From an uncultured Collinsella sp. (lineage in GTDB: Bacteria; Actinomycetota; Coriobacteriia; Coriobacteriales; Coriobacteriaceae), in contig UQKV01000005.1 of assembly GCA_900541665.1 (NCBI GenBank), positions 1 to 64,000 of the forward strand: DNA of 64,000 nucleotides, read 5' to 3'. The position numbers and the translations under genes are program-made. This document shows positions 42,276 to 52,205 of the stretch, piece by piece. The first letter of the stretch is position 1; each line of letters opens with the position of its first letter. The notes beneath the pieces are model-generated. The model saw only the letters and a program-made list of their open reading frames with translations. It made no database searches and had not been told where the DNA came from.

Positions 42276-44464
42276 TCGATGCGCCCGACCACGCCGCTCA
42301 GGGGCGGGGCAATCGTTCGACAGGGGCATGGCTCCTTGTCGCCCTGCTGGGGATAGCGCTCTCGGTTGTTGCCGGCATGATGAGCTACGGCTACACGACG
42401 GCCCAAGCCGAGCAGCGCTTTGCCGACGTTGTCGATTACGTGGCGACGCAGAGCCTTTCCTACGATGCATTCAATAGCGCCTATACGACCAAAAACCTGA
42501 TTCGCGTTATGGAGATCGCCGGAGAGACAGCGCGCGATATGGAGCGCGACGGTTCGGTGGATAACGCCATGCTGGAGCAATATGCCGACCAGTTCAACGT
42601 GAGCGCACTGATCGTGACGGACGCATCGGGCAATTTGGTGTCCGAGTCCTCGACGGATGGCGTGGGCTACGAGTCGCTCGCTACGTATCTCAAGGAAGCA
42701 CCCGTGCTGGAGGTGGCAGCCCATCCGCTTAAGTCCTATACCGCCCGCATTACGCTTTCGGATGATTCGGTTGCAGACATTGGTTGCGTGACCCGGCAAG
42801 ATGGCGAGGGCATCGTTATCGCGGTCAGGCATCAGAGCGCGAAGGCAGTTGCAAGCAATACGCTCAAACTGCAGAGCTTGCTCGGTGGTTATGAGACCAT
42901 CGACAGTGGCAATATCGTGATCGAAAGCGATGGCAAGGTCGTTGCGACCAATGCCGTTGAACCCACCATATTGGGCGTATTCAATCTGCCTGCAACGGAT
43001 GTCTTTATTGTCGACGGTATTAAGGATCGATGCCTGCCCGGCAAAGTCCGACTGGTCAACGCCAGCGGCGAGTGGTATTTGGGCACATTTGGAAAAGCGC
43101 GCGGGTTCTACGTGTACACCTATGCCTCGGCGCGGCGCTACTTTGAGGTCGTCGCGGCTGTTGCTGCCGGCGTGCTGGTGCTCTACAGCGGTGTTATAGC
43201 CGTTGTTGTGATGGTGCGTCGCCGCGCTGATCGTCGACGTTTGACGGACTTGCTGCAGCAGGAGCGCGACTATGGCGACAAGCTGGCTAAGGCAGCGCGC
43301 GAGGCTTCGTCTGCCAACTCGGCAAAGACGGAGTTTTTGCGTCGCATGAGCCACGATCTGCGCACGCCCATCAACGGCATTCGCGGCATGGTCGAGGTCG
43401 GCGATGCCAATGCGGACGATCTGCAAAAGCAGACCGAGTGCCGCTCAAAGATCTGGACGGCATCGGGACTGCTGCTCGACCTTGCCAACGAGGCCCTGGA
43501 TATGAGTCGCCTGGAGAGCGGGCAAATCGATCTGGAGCTTGTTCCCACAAACTTGGTGACCCTCAACCACGAGGTGCGCGATATTCTGGAGCGCCAGGCC
43601 GAGGAGCGTCTGGTGACAATTATCTGCGACCAGCAGACGCTTAATCATCCCTATGCGCGGGTGAGCGTGACGCACCTCAAGCGCTTGTTGCTCAATATTG
43701 CCGGCAATGCCGTCAAGTACAACCGCCAGGGCGGCTATGTTCGCCTGGTGTGCCGCGAGGTGGAGCCAGCGGATGGCGTCCCCGTCTATGAATACACGAT
43801 CGCCGACAACGGTATTGGCATGAGCGAGGAGTTCCAACAGCGCCTCTACGAGCCGTTTTGCCGTGAGGGGCAACAGGTGGAAGGCGCTTCATCGGGAACT
43901 GGCCTGGGCGCGTCTATCGCAAAACAGTTGGTCGAGCTTATGGGCGGAACCATGAGTTTTACGAGCGTCTTGGGGCAGGGGACGACGTTTACCATCCGCC
44001 TGCCGTTCGAGAAATGCAAGCGCTCCGAGATTCCTCAGGCTGTGCGCGTGGACGCGGGAGACGGCGATGCACTCCAGGGCTTGCGCGTTTTGCTCGTAGA
44101 GGATAACGATCTGAATGCCGAGATCGCGCAGTTTACGCTCAGCCGTGCCGGTGCCGTCGTGACACACGCTAGGGATGGTGAGTCTGCCGTCGAGATGTTT
44201 GCCGCGAGCGTGCCGCACGAGTACGACGTGGTGTTGATGGACATCATGATGCCGGGCATCGATGGCCTTGAGGCCACACGTCAGATTCGAGCACTCGATC
44301 GCGAGGATGCCGCGACCACGCCGATTATCGCCGTGAGCGCCAACGCCTTTGCCGACGACCGCAGGCTTTCGCGCGAGGCGGGCATGGACGCGCACCTGAG
44401 TAAACCCGTGAGCTCGCAGGAGCTCATTGAGGCGCTTGCGCACATAGCCGTCGACGCTCTATAA
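42272..44464 (+). CDS. hybrid histidine kinase with receiver domain
   Basis: This 730-aa protein has TM1 at about residues 14-35 and an extracellular Cache-like domain to about 285 (SALIVTDASGNLVSESSTDG). TM2 is at about 291-315. HisKA is MSHDLRTPINGIRG with His at about 361. The HATPase is IAGNAVKYN, DNGIGMS and GTGLGASIAKQL, and the C-terminal receiver has phospho-Asp at about 657 (YDVVLMDIMMPG). It has no output domain, so a phosphotransfer partner must exist elsewhere. It is coupled to the upstream lipoprotein by a 4-bp overlap. Confidence 0.93.
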   Translation: MIDAPDHAAQGRGNRSTGAWLLVALLGIALSVVAGMMSYGYTTAQAEQRFADVVDYVATQSLSYDAFNSAYTTKNLIRVMEIAGETARDMERDGSVDNAMLEQYADQFNVSALIVTDASGNLVSESSTDGVGYESLATYLKEAPVLEVAAHPLKSYTARITLSDDSVADIGCVTRQDGEGIVIAVRHQSAKAVASNTLKLQSLLGGYETIDSGNIVIESDGKVVATNAVEPTILGVFNLPATDVFIVDGIKDRCLPGKVRLVNASGEWYLGTFGKARGFYVYTYASARRYFEVVAAVAAGVLVLYSGVIAVVVMVRRRADRRRLTDLLQQERDYGDKLAKAAREASSANSAKTEFLRRMSHDLRTPINGIRGMVEVGDANADDLQKQTECRSKIWTASGLLLDLANEALDMSRLESGQIDLELVPTNLVTLNHEVRDILERQAEERLVTIICDQQTLNHPYARVSVTHLKRLLLNIAGNAVKYNRQGGYVRLVCREVEPADGVPVYEYTIADNGIGMSEEFQQRLYEPFCREGQQVEGASSGTGLGASIAKQLVELMGGTMSFTSVLGQGTTFTIRLPFEKCKRSEIPQAVRVDAGDGDALQGLRVLLVEDNDLNAEIAQFTLSRAGAVVTHARDGESAVEMFAASVPHEYDVVLMDIMMPGIDGLEATRQIRALDREDAATTPIIAVSANAFADDRRLSREAGMDAHLSKPVSSQELIEALAHIAVDAL

Positions 44465-44466
44465 GC

Positions 44467-44506
44467 ATATGGCCTGGTTCCAAGGTGGGTTGGAACCAGG
44501 CCATAT
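44467..44506. terminator. 17-bp stem terminator after hybrid kinase
   Basis: ATATGGCCTGGTTCCAA and TTGGAACCAGGCCATAT form a perfect stem with a 6-nt loop, followed by TGTTATT. It lies between converging genes and can serve both. Confidence 0.8.
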
Positions 44507-44533
44507 TGTTATTGATGAGGCCTGCTGAGGGGC

Positions 44534-45013
44534 TTACTTTTCCTGAATCTGCTTGCCGCAGAGATGCTCAATCGTAATCTCGTAGAGCTGGACGCCCTTA
44601 ATGTCCTTGGCGATTTCCTCTTCGACTTCCTCGGCAGAAGGGTAGTACTTAAGCGCGAGCTGGCGGACTTTGTCCTCGATAAACGCGGGGGTGTCATTCG
44701 CCAGGCGACAACGGCCAAAGACCACGGTACTCATAACGTAGGGAGCCCAGTCACCGTCCTTGTACCACTCGTTGCCGTAAACGGTAAAGCAGACCTTGTC
44801 ATCGCGCTTGAGTGCGTCGACCTTGTGGCCAGCCTTGGCGCCATGGAAATAAATCTTGTCGTGCTCGGCGTCAAAGAAGTAGTTGACGGGAATGGCGTAC
44901 GGGTAGCCATCGTCGCCGTTGACGGCAAAGACGCCGCGCTTGCAGGTAGCGAGCAGTTCGCGCGCTTCCTCGTCAGTGATGGCGCGTTTCTTTCGACGTA
45001 AGGGCCTAAACAT
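44534..45013 (-). CDS. NimA-like pyridoxamine 5'-phosphate oxidase-family protein
   Basis: This 159-aa FMN-binding split-barrel protein resembles NimA 5-nitroimidazole resistance proteins: GVFAVNGDDGYPYAIPVNYF, IYFHGAKAGHKVDALKRDDK and STVVFGRCRL. NimA proteins may reduce nitroimidazoles to harmless amines, but most relatives are uncharacterised flavoproteins. The start MFRPLRRKKR follows AAGGAAGCC. It lies between two hybrid kinases; a functional link is not evident. Confidence 0.88.
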   Translation of the reverse strand: MFRPLRRKKRAITDEEARELLATCKRGVFAVNGDDGYPYAIPVNYFFDAEHDKIYFHGAKAGHKVDALKRDDKVCFTVYGNEWYKDGDWAPYVMSTVVFGRCRLANDTPAFIEDKVRQLALKYYPSAEEVEEEIAKDIKGVQLYEITIEHLCGKQIQEK

Positions 45014-45055
45014 CGTTGGCTTCCTTTCTGGTCGTGCGTGGTGGTTGAGCACAAA

Positions 45056-47866
45056 CTATAGCGAAACGGATCCGTTTTTCTTGATGCGGGCGAGTATGTT
45101 TTTGAGCTTGTTAAAGTCGAGCGGTTTGGACAGATGGGCGTTCATGCCGGCGTCGTGTGCCGCCTTGGCGTCTTCGGCAAAGGCGTTGGCGGTGAGCGCG
45201 ATGATGGGGATATCGGCTGCATCGACCTTCTCGCTCAGACGAATCGCGCGGGTTGCCTCGTAGCCGTCCATGTCCGGCATCATAATGTCCATCAGAATCG
45301 CATCGAAGCTGCCGGCGGGATGCGACAGGTACAGATCGACGACTTCGTTGCCATTGGCGGCCCGGGTGACCACGATGCCCTCGGATTCTAGCAGCGTCTG
45401 GGCAATCTCGGCATTCAATTCGTTGTCTTCGGCGAGCAGTACGTTCATGTCGGCGAGCGAGCAGTCGAGCGCCCTCTCGACCGTATTCGCCCGCGCCTGG
45501 GGGTTCTTGTCGATATCGAGCGGAATCTCCACATAGAACGAGGTGCCCACATTGAGCTCACTGGTGACTTCGATGGTGCCGCCCATCAGTTCAATAAGCG
45601 ACTTGACGATTGGCATGCCCATGCCGACTCCTTGGAACTTGCTGCGCGCATCGTCGCCTTCTTGGGCGAACGGCTCGTAAATGTGCGCCAAAAACTCAGG
45701 CGTCATGCCAATGCCGGTATCCGAGACGCTAAAGCAAAACAGTGCGTGCTCGTCGTCGAGCGGCTTGGCGGCCGACGAGAACGTGACTGTTCCGCCGCGC
45801 TTGTTGTACTTAATGCTGTTGTCTAACAGGTTAATCATGATCTGTCGGATATGGGTGGGACTGCCGATCATGTATGGCCCCGTGGCGTACGGCAGACTAT
45901 TGTCCTGCATGGTGATGCCGTTACTGGACGCGCGGAGCTTGCACAGCACCAGTGTATCGTCACAGAGCTCTTTGAGGTTAAAAGGCGCATGCTCCAGTGT
46001 TAGCTTGCTGTCTTCGATTTTGCCCATCTCGAGGATGTCGTTGATCAGCGAGAGCAGGTGATTGGCGGCAACGCGCGCCTTGGCACGGCTCTCACGGGCG
46101 ACCTGGATATCGCCTTCCTTCAATTCCTCGATCTCGATAAGGCCCAGGATGCCGTTGAGCGGCGTTCGGATATCGTGGCTCATGCGCGTGAGGAAAGCGG
46201 TTTTGGCAGCATTGGCGGCATCGGCTTTCTGTCGTTCTTTCTGCGCGCGTTGAAGCGACCAGGCAAGGATGACGATGCCGGTGAGCAAAATGCAGATGAT
46301 AACAGTCACAATGGCGGTGCGGTTGCGGTAGAGAAACTGGAACGTGTCCGATTCTTGTGCCGTGTACGACGTTGAGGAGTAGCTGCTAGCAGAGAGCGAT
46401 TCGCCGGCATTGATGATGCCCTTATTAATGATTCCCAGCAGTTCGGGCTTGCCGCTCGACATCAAGCACGCGAGGTCGGCGGTTTGCGAGAGCTCCTGTG
46501 TCCGGTAATTGTCGATATCGAAGCGGTCGCGGAGGGTTTCCAAGCGGGTGGTGGGAACGATGGCGCAACTTGCTTTGCCCTGTTTAAGGGCGCTGAGCAT
46601 TTCTTCGCCGCTTCCGTATTCGGTTACGGTTGCATGGGGAAACAGACTCTTGAGCTCAGAATAATTAACAAAGGACCTCTCGGTGCAGGCGATGTTCTTG
46701 AGGTCTTTGTCCAAATTGCTGCCGGTGTGGATGGCAGTGAGGGAGACCGTTCCCATCGAGACAGACTGCACGGCGGCCCCCTGCTCGGCAAGCCAGTAAT
46801 CGCGGTAGTATGGAAGGGCGACGTCAATGATTCCCTTTTTGAGGGCGTCTGACATCTCCTTATTGGTCGTGAACGCGATGGTCTTCACCTTGATGTCAAA
46901 CTTATCGCGCAGTGTCGTTGCGAGCGAAGCGAGCGAGCCTTCCATTTCGCCGTCATCATTTTGCGTGCAGTAGGGAAGTTGATTTTTAAGATAGCCGAGT
47001 GTGATGGTGTTGTCATTTGCTTTGAGCCAGGAACTTTCGGGGCCGTTGAGCGATGATGAACCGCTGTTTTGGGTCGAGTAGTTAGATTTGACTTCGTCGA
47101 TATAGCGTGGGTTGACGCGGGCGATTGCCGACATGGCTGCATTGATGTCGTCCATTAGGTCGGGGCGGCTTTTGGGGACGGCAAGGTAGTAGTCGTTCGA
47201 ACCAACGTAGAACATGGGCAACGCATCGGGCGACGAAATGGTGTCGTTCATGATGATGGCGTCGACCTCGCCGTTTGCGAGCGCGTCAAAGAGGGCGCCG
47301 CCAGTGTCGATTTCTTTATAGGTGCAGGTAATGCCTTCGTTGGCGAGCCACTGCTGGCCAACGAAGGTTTGCATAACGTCGGGGTTGCAGCCAATGGTAA
47401 GGCCTTGGAGCGCTTGGGGGTCACCCTTGGCCAGATCGTCGCGATCGGGCTTGGCGTAGATGTAGTAGCGCTCGGTGCCCTCGGGGTTCGAGGAAAAGAG
47501 CAGCTTTTGGGCGCGTTCTTCGGAGTAGGAGATGTTTGGCATGAGGTCGATTTCGCCTGCCTCGAGCATGTCCATAAGCTCGGTGAAGGTGCCGGAGACG
47601 TATTCGTACCGCCAGCCGGGCGTGTAGTACGACAGGGTCTGGAGGTACTCGTAACCCCATCCCGAGAGACGCTCGCCGGGGGTGCCGTCCTGGAAGCCCT
47701 CGTTGCTGACGAGCCAACCAACGCGGACCGTTTTGACCTGTTGATCGGAGCCGGCGGCAAAGGCAGGGGCGGGCATGATGGCGCTCAGTACGGCGAGCGC
47801 GGTAAGCGCGACGGCCAGGGTGCGATATATAACTGAACGAAGGGCAGCGGCAGCTCTCACATGCAA
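45056..47866 (-). CDS. hybrid histidine kinase with two SBP_bac_3 sensor domains
   Basis: This 936-aa protein has a signal peptide (residues 1-38, ending AFA) and two tandem family 3 solute-binding domains (about 45-270 and 283-500). A TM helix lies near 520-540 (TVIICILLTGIVILAWSL). HisKA is MSHDIRTPLNGILG with His at about 564, and the HATPase is NLLDNSIKYN, DTGIGMT and GVGMGMPIVKSL. The receiver has Asp at about 859 (FDAILMDIMMPDMDG). The layout is that of EvgS/BvgS sensors without a PAS or Hpt module. It presumably senses a small compound; output partner unknown. Confidence 0.93.
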   Translation of the reverse strand: MHVRAAAALRSVIYRTLAVALTALAVLSAIMPAPAFAAGSDQQVKTVRVGWLVSNEGFQDGTPGERLSGWGYEYLQTLSYYTPGWRYEYVSGTFTELMDMLEAGEIDLMPNISYSEERAQKLLFSSNPEGTERYYIYAKPDRDDLAKGDPQALQGLTIGCNPDVMQTFVGQQWLANEGITCTYKEIDTGGALFDALANGEVDAIIMNDTISSPDALPMFYVGSNDYYLAVPKSRPDLMDDINAAMSAIARVNPRYIDEVKSNYSTQNSGSSSLNGPESSWLKANDNTITLGYLKNQLPYCTQNDDGEMEGSLASLATTLRDKFDIKVKTIAFTTNKEMSDALKKGIIDVALPYYRDYWLAEQGAAVQSVSMGTVSLTAIHTGSNLDKDLKNIACTERSFVNYSELKSLFPHATVTEYGSGEEMLSALKQGKASCAIVPTTRLETLRDRFDIDNYRTQELSQTADLACLMSSGKPELLGIINKGIINAGESLSASSYSSTSYTAQESDTFQFLYRNRTAIVTVIICILLTGIVILAWSLQRAQKERQKADAANAAKTAFLTRMSHDIRTPLNGILGLIEIEELKEGDIQVARESRAKARVAANHLLSLINDILEMGKIEDSKLTLEHAPFNLKELCDDTLVLCKLRASSNGITMQDNSLPYATGPYMIGSPTHIRQIMINLLDNSIKYNKRGGTVTFSSAAKPLDDEHALFCFSVSDTGIGMTPEFLAHIYEPFAQEGDDARSKFQGVGMGMPIVKSLIELMGGTIEVTSELNVGTSFYVEIPLDIDKNPQARANTVERALDCSLADMNVLLAEDNELNAEIAQTLLESEGIVVTRAANGNEVVDLYLSHPAGSFDAILMDIMMPDMDGYEATRAIRLSEKVDAADIPIIALTANAFAEDAKAAHDAGMNAHLSKPLDFNKLKNILARIKKNGSVSL

Positions 47867-47952
47867 TCCTAACGAATCGAGACATTACCGCATAAGGACA
47901 CCAGCTCAGCCTGCCCAGCCGGCCGCTGCACCGCTAAACGCTCCCGCCCGGC

Positions 47953-48036
47953 AGTCATTGGGGACGTTCTTAAACGACCAGTCATTGGGGACGTTCTTGT
48001 TTGACTAGTCATTTAAGAACGTCCCCGATGACTAGT
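47953..48036. repeat. three-unit GTCATTGGGGACG repeat
   Basis: Two direct units CAGTCATTGGGGACGTTCTT (47952-47971, 47979-47998) are followed by the inverted unit AAGAACGTCCCCGATGACTA (48016-48035). It lies between divergent promoters of the kinase and the channel gene. Confidence 0.85.
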
Positions 48037-48104
48037 TCCGTTTGCGGGGGAGGCGTGGGACAATACCGGGCGAACGTGATTGGTTGTCCGTGGAAAGGGT
48101 CGCG

Positions 48105-48530
48105 ATGAAAAAGCTCAGGACGCTTGCCGACGTGTTGCGCCAGGCGGGCTTTGTGCGCATTACGGAGCTGTTCCTCGTCTTCTATCTGCTGTGCTCGACG
48201 GCCGTCTGGCTGTCCGAGCCCACGACCCTCACGTTTGGCGATGGTCTCTGGTTTAGCTTCGAGACGGTCTCGACCATCGGCTTTGGCGATATCCCGGCCG
48301 AAACGCCGGTCGCCCGTGCCATTACCGTCATCCTGAGCGTTATCAGCATCTTCTACATCGCTATGCTCACGGGCGTGGCGGTGAGCTACTGCAATACGCT
48401 CATCAAGCTGCGCCAAAAGGACACCATGGCGCGCTTTATGGATGATCTGGAGCATTTGGAAGAGCTCGATCGTGACGAGCTCGCCGACCTGTCGCGCCGC
48501 GTGCGCGAATATCGCCGACGCCAACGCTAG
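48105..48530 (+). CDS. two-TM potassium channel protein
   Basis: This 141-aa protein has TM1 at about residues 17-35, a pore loop with the selectivity filter STIGFGD at about 57-63, TM2 at about 72-96 and a charged coiled-coil C-terminus (KDTMARFMDDLEHLEELDRD). It is a minimal KcsA-like channel that would work as a tetramer in the membrane. The start MKKLRTLADV follows GAAAGGG. No RCK domain is attached. Confidence 0.9.
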   Translation: MKKLRTLADVLRQAGFVRITELFLVFYLLCSTAVWLSEPTTLTFGDGLWFSFETVSTIGFGDIPAETPVARAITVILSVISIFYIAMLTGVAVSYCNTLIKLRQKDTMARFMDDLEHLEELDRDELADLSRRVREYRRRQR

Positions 48531-48566
48531 AACGGGCGCCGCGCGTCACGACGAGGGGGACTGAAT

Positions 48567-49100
48567 ATGAATATCACCGTGTATCTGGGTGCCAGTGTCG
48601 GCAACGACCCGGCATTTCTGCCTGCGGTGCAAGAACTGGGCAACTGGATTGGCTCCAACGGGCACGCGCTGGTATACGGCGGGTCCAAATCGGGCCTGAT
48701 GGGCGCGCTCGCCGATAGCGTGCTCGAGGCAGGTGGACACGTGACGGGTGTTGAGCCGAGCTTTTTTATCGAGGCAGAGTTTCAACACGACGGCATTGAC
48801 AATCTCATCGTGACGAGCGATATGGCCGAGCGCAAAGCCAAGATGATCGAGCTCGGTGATGCGTTCATCGCCTTTCCCGGTGGGACGGGCACGCTCGAGG
48901 AGATTGCCGAGGTTATGTCCGCCGTGTCGCTGGGACATCTCGATGCGCCGTGCATCCTGTACAACCTCGGGGGCTACTACAACGATCTTAAGGCGATGCT
49001 CGAGCACATGATTGATAAGGGGCTTTCGAGCCCGAGGCGCCAGCAAGGCATTTACTTTGCCGACGATTTGCGCGAGATTGCCTCGATTATCAACGGATAA
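48567..49100 (+). CDS. LOG-family protein (cytokinin riboside 5'-monophosphate phosphoribohydrolase-like)
   Basis: This 177-aa Rossmann-like protein of the TIGR00730 type has GGSKSGLMGALADSVLEAGG and the signature PGGTGTLEEIAEVMS. Family members split the N-glycosidic bond of nucleoside 5'-monophosphates; in bacteria the true substrate is often unclear. It starts 36 bp after the channel gene, so they may be co-transcribed. Confidence 0.92.
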   Translation: MNITVYLGASVGNDPAFLPAVQELGNWIGSNGHALVYGGSKSGLMGALADSVLEAGGHVTGVEPSFFIEAEFQHDGIDNLIVTSDMAERKAKMIELGDAFIAFPGGTGTLEEIAEVMSAVSLGHLDAPCILYNLGGYYNDLKAMLEHMIDKGLSSPRRQQGIYFADDLREIASIING

Positions 49101-49225
49101 GTTTTGAGCCTGCCCCATTATGGCTCCCAATAGTGCCGTTTGCAGCGCGGATGGTTGGCTCGTTCGGGCAGCGCTCGCTCTACAATAAAACGTATCTATG
49201 TCGACTTTGACCGCGGGAGGACCCG

Positions 49226-50515
49226 ATGGATAACCTTGCCAAACCCACAAACCGCGCGCTGTTTTTAGTTAGCGTTGCCGTGACCGGTGCGTTCGCAGGT
49301 GCCGCGGTCTGGCTGTTCTTTTTTGCGATGGAGCACGGTATCGACTATCTATGGACCGAGATTCCGCACGCGCTGGGCGTCGCTTCGCCCGAGCTTGCCA
49401 GTGGCCCGTTTGGCTTTCTGCCGTACCCGTTTTTTGTCTGCCTGCTGGGCGGCCTGTTAATTGGTCTGTACGAAAAGATGACAGGCACCAAGACCGATGA
49501 CCTCAACCAGGTGATGGCTAAGGTTAAGCAAGACGGGCGCTACCCGTACGACAACCTGGGCAAGCTTTCGCTCGCGGCGTTGCTGCCGCTGCTGTTTGGC
49601 GGAAGCATTGGACCGGAGGCCGGCCTGACCGGCGTTATCGCCGGTCTGTGCAGCTGGGTCGGCGACCGCATGCGTCGCTTTGGCGCCGAGTTTAGGGAGC
49701 TCACGCTGCTGGGTACCCAGGCTGCCCTGACGGCGCTCTTTACCGCGCCCGTCTTTGGCTTTGTGGCGCCGCTTGCCGGTAGCGCCGACGGCGACGAGGG
49801 TTCTGCGTCCGACGAGATCACCATCAGGCTGCCCAAGGCGCAAAAGACCGTGGTTTACGGCATCGCGATTGCCGGCGGCCTGGGCACCTATCTGCTGCTC
49901 GGCCAGCTCATGGGCGGCGGCATGGGCATGCCCAGGTTCGAGTCCGCCGAGGTGGGCAACCTGGAGCTTACCTGGCTCATTCCGCTAGCGTTGGTTGGCA
50001 CCGTTTGCGGTTGGCTGTACTTTGTCTCCGAGCATGCAAGCGAGGCATTGTCCCATGCAATAGGGGGGCGTCCTGTCGTCAAGGCCATGCTGGCCGGTCT
50101 GGCGCTCGCCATCTGCGGCACGGTCCTGCCCTACACCATGTTTGCCGGCGAGACCCAGGCCGACGTGCTCATGGAAACCTACTTGACCATTCCCGCCGGC
50201 GTGCTTATCGCGACCGGTCTGGTCAAGGCCATGCTGACCCCCGCCCTCATCAACCTTGGTTGGCGCGGCGGTCACTTCTTCCCGGTTATCTTCTCGGGCG
50301 TAAGCCTGGGCTACGGACTGGCCATCCTCACCGGCGCCGATCCGGTCTTTTGCGTCGCCGTCTGCACGGCATCGACGATGGGTGCGGTCATGCGTCAGCC
50401 GGTCATGGTCGTGGGCCTGCTGCTCATGTGCTTCCCGCTCAAGGGTATCGTCTGCATGATCATCGCCGCCGTTATCGCCGCCGGCATTCCGCTGCCCAAG
50501 CCGCTGCGCAAGTAG
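49226..50515 (+). CDS. ClC-family chloride channel/transporter
   Basis: This 429-aa membrane protein has about 10-12 hydrophobic segments. The ion-pathway motif GGSIGPEAGLTGVIAG is at about residues 126-141, and the late motif GWRGGHFFPVIFSGVSLGYG corresponds to the GxFxP region. It moves chloride or related anions, with or without proton exchange. A TACAAT -10 box is at 49181-49186 and GGGAGGA precedes the ATG. Confidence 0.92.
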   Translation: MDNLAKPTNRALFLVSVAVTGAFAGAAVWLFFFAMEHGIDYLWTEIPHALGVASPELASGPFGFLPYPFFVCLLGGLLIGLYEKMTGTKTDDLNQVMAKVKQDGRYPYDNLGKLSLAALLPLLFGGSIGPEAGLTGVIAGLCSWVGDRMRRFGAEFRELTLLGTQAALTALFTAPVFGFVAPLAGSADGDEGSASDEITIRLPKAQKTVVYGIAIAGGLGTYLLLGQLMGGGMGMPRFESAEVGNLELTWLIPLALVGTVCGWLYFVSEHASEALSHAIGGRPVVKAMLAGLALAICGTVLPYTMFAGETQADVLMETYLTIPAGVLIATGLVKAMLTPALINLGWRGGHFFPVIFSGVSLGYGLAILTGADPVFCVAVCTASTMGAVMRQPVMVVGLLLMCFPLKGIVCMIIAAVIAAGIPLPKPLRK

Positions 50516-50605
50516 TACGGTGGCGCACGCCAGGGACATGCCGTTTGCCACGGATTTGCGGGGAGGGGCGGCGATCGCGCCCTTCGTGGATTGAGATTCG
50601 CGTGG

Positions 50606-51304
50606 CTACAGATCGTGTGCTCGATAGACCTTGGTGCTGACGGTGCAGCTGATTGCACAGAGCGCGAGGGCCAGCACGGCAATTCCTGCGCACAGATAGC
50701 CCAGAACGGCAGGATCGGGATTCGCTCCGGCAATCGACATGAGCCAGTTGCTAATGGGGTTGGAGGAGCACAGCGTGGCCATGGTGCCGCAACCAAGCAG
50801 GGCAAACAGGCCAACGGATAGGCGCAGCGCCTCCATGTGTCCAAATCGAAAGAACAGCGGCTGCGCCAAAAACACCATCATGAGGGAGATGAGCATCGAT
50901 GCTGCCGAGGCGATTGCGATTTCAAAGACCGTCTGTCCCGTCGAAGGAATGCCCGCGCTGTTGAAGAGCGGGATGGAGGCGATGCTCAAAAGCGTAGCTG
51001 CACATGCCATGACGGCGGAGAAGACAATAATACACAGGTAGCGTGCGCAGATGATGTCTTTGCGCGAGAACGGCAGCGTTGCCCGATAGCGCTCCCAGCC
51101 GTTTTGGTTATCGTAGCCAGCCAGTGAGTTCATGATTATGATGGGCGACATGGCGCTGACCGCGCAGGCGCCGGCGCTCATACCGGAATCGCCGTCCGAT
51201 GCGTTGGCAAGGGTCAGCACGACGAAGATGAACAGGCCGACGCCCGCAATGCTCGGGATGAGCGTGCGAGCGATGGCGAGCTCGGACATAAAGGCGCGTT
51301 TCAT
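50606..51304 (-). CDS. ABC-2 type permease
   Basis: This 232-aa integral membrane protein has about six TM segments and a soluble loop with NQNGWERYRATLPFSRKDII, typical of ABC-2 permeases that accompany YtrB-like ATPases. Its start overlaps the stop of the ATPase gene by 4 bp. It forms an exporter with the product of 51301-52182, under the GntR/YtrA regulator at 52206-52586. Confidence 0.88.
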   Translation of the reverse strand: MKRAFMSELAIARTLIPSIAGVGLFIFVVLTLANASDGDSGMSAGACAVSAMSPIIIMNSLAGYDNQNGWERYRATLPFSRKDIICARYLCIIVFSAVMACAATLLSIASIPLFNSAGIPSTGQTVFEIAIASAASMLISLMMVFLAQPLFFRFGHMEALRLSVGLFALLGCGTMATLCSSNPISNWLMSIAGANPDPAVLGYLCAGIAVLALALCAISCTVSTKVYRAHDL

Positions 51305-52182
51305 TTCGAAGCCCCTTTCAGCGTGAGGCGAAGATAGTCGTCAATGGTTGCCCGATCGCAGGGAATCTCGGGAAAGGCCTCGAGCGTTTCGCGACGGTTG
51401 GGCACGAGCACGTCCACGCTGTAGGCGTGGCGGGTGGCATGGGCACCTTTGACGCAAGCCATAAGCTCGGCGGCCTGCGCTTGGGTGCAGTGGGCGATCC
51501 CGGCTCGGTCGGTAATGTCCTCGCGCGGCAGGTCAAACACAATCGAGCCGTTATCGATGCAGATGACGCGGTCGGCGGTGCGATCGAGGTCGGACGTAAT
51601 GTGGCTCGAGAGCAGCACGCTGTGCTGGCCGTCGGCGACAAAAGCAAGCAGCTCATCAAGCAGTTCCTCGCGTGCCATGGGATCGAGGCCCGCGGTGGCT
51701 TCGTCCAAAACGAGCAGCTTGGCATTGTGGCTGAGCGCACAGGCAAGCTGCAGTTTCATGCCCATGCCGCGGGAGAGGTCCTTGACCTTTGTCTTGGGAT
51801 CCAAGTCAAATCGGTCGATGAGGCTGGCGAAGGTGTCGTGGCTCCAAGTGGGGTATGCCGGGCTTACGAGTGCCTCGACTTCGGTTACCTTGAGTGTGGA
51901 AGGGAAGGGGCATGTGTCCAGCACGAGGCCGACACGAGTGCGCAAGCAGCGCTGCGCCTCATCGGGCGCGTCGGCGCCACAGTGCTGCCCAAACAGGTGC
52001 ACCTCGCCGGCATCGAGCTTTATAAGCCCGAGCGCGGCTCGAATCGTCGTGGTTTTGCCGGCACCGTTGGCACCAACAAAGCCGACAATCTGGCCGGGTT
52101 CCACGGCAAGCGTGACGTCGCGCAGCGAAAAGCGGTCGCTTACAGTGCGTGAGATGCCTTTGAGTTCTAGCAAGTTTTGCAT
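51301..52182 (-). CDS. ABC transporter ATP-binding protein
   Basis: This 293-aa ATPase has Walker A GANGAGKTTTIRA at about residues 36-48, the signature DLSRGMGMKLQLACAL (a variant of LSGGQ, as in YtrB/BcrA types) and Walker B LLVLDEATAGLDP. The start MQNLLELKG was chosen because AAAGG precedes it; the long upstream extension overlaps the regulator gene and is unlikely. It powers the permease encoded next, probably in drug or peptide export. Confidence 0.92.
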   Translation of the reverse strand: MQNLLELKGISRTVSDRFSLRDVTLAVEPGQIVGFVGANGAGKTTTIRAALGLIKLDAGEVHLFGQHCGADAPDEAQRCLRTRVGLVLDTCPFPSTLKVTEVEALVSPAYPTWSHDTFASLIDRFDLDPKTKVKDLSRGMGMKLQLACALSHNAKLLVLDEATAGLDPMAREELLDELLAFVADGQHSVLLSSHITSDLDRTADRVICIDNGSIVFDLPREDITDRAGIAHCTQAQAAELMACVKGAHATRHAYSVDVLVPNRRETLEAFPEIPCDRATIDDYLRLTLKGASK

Positions 52183-52205
52183 GGTATAGCCTTTCTTGCA
52201 GATGG

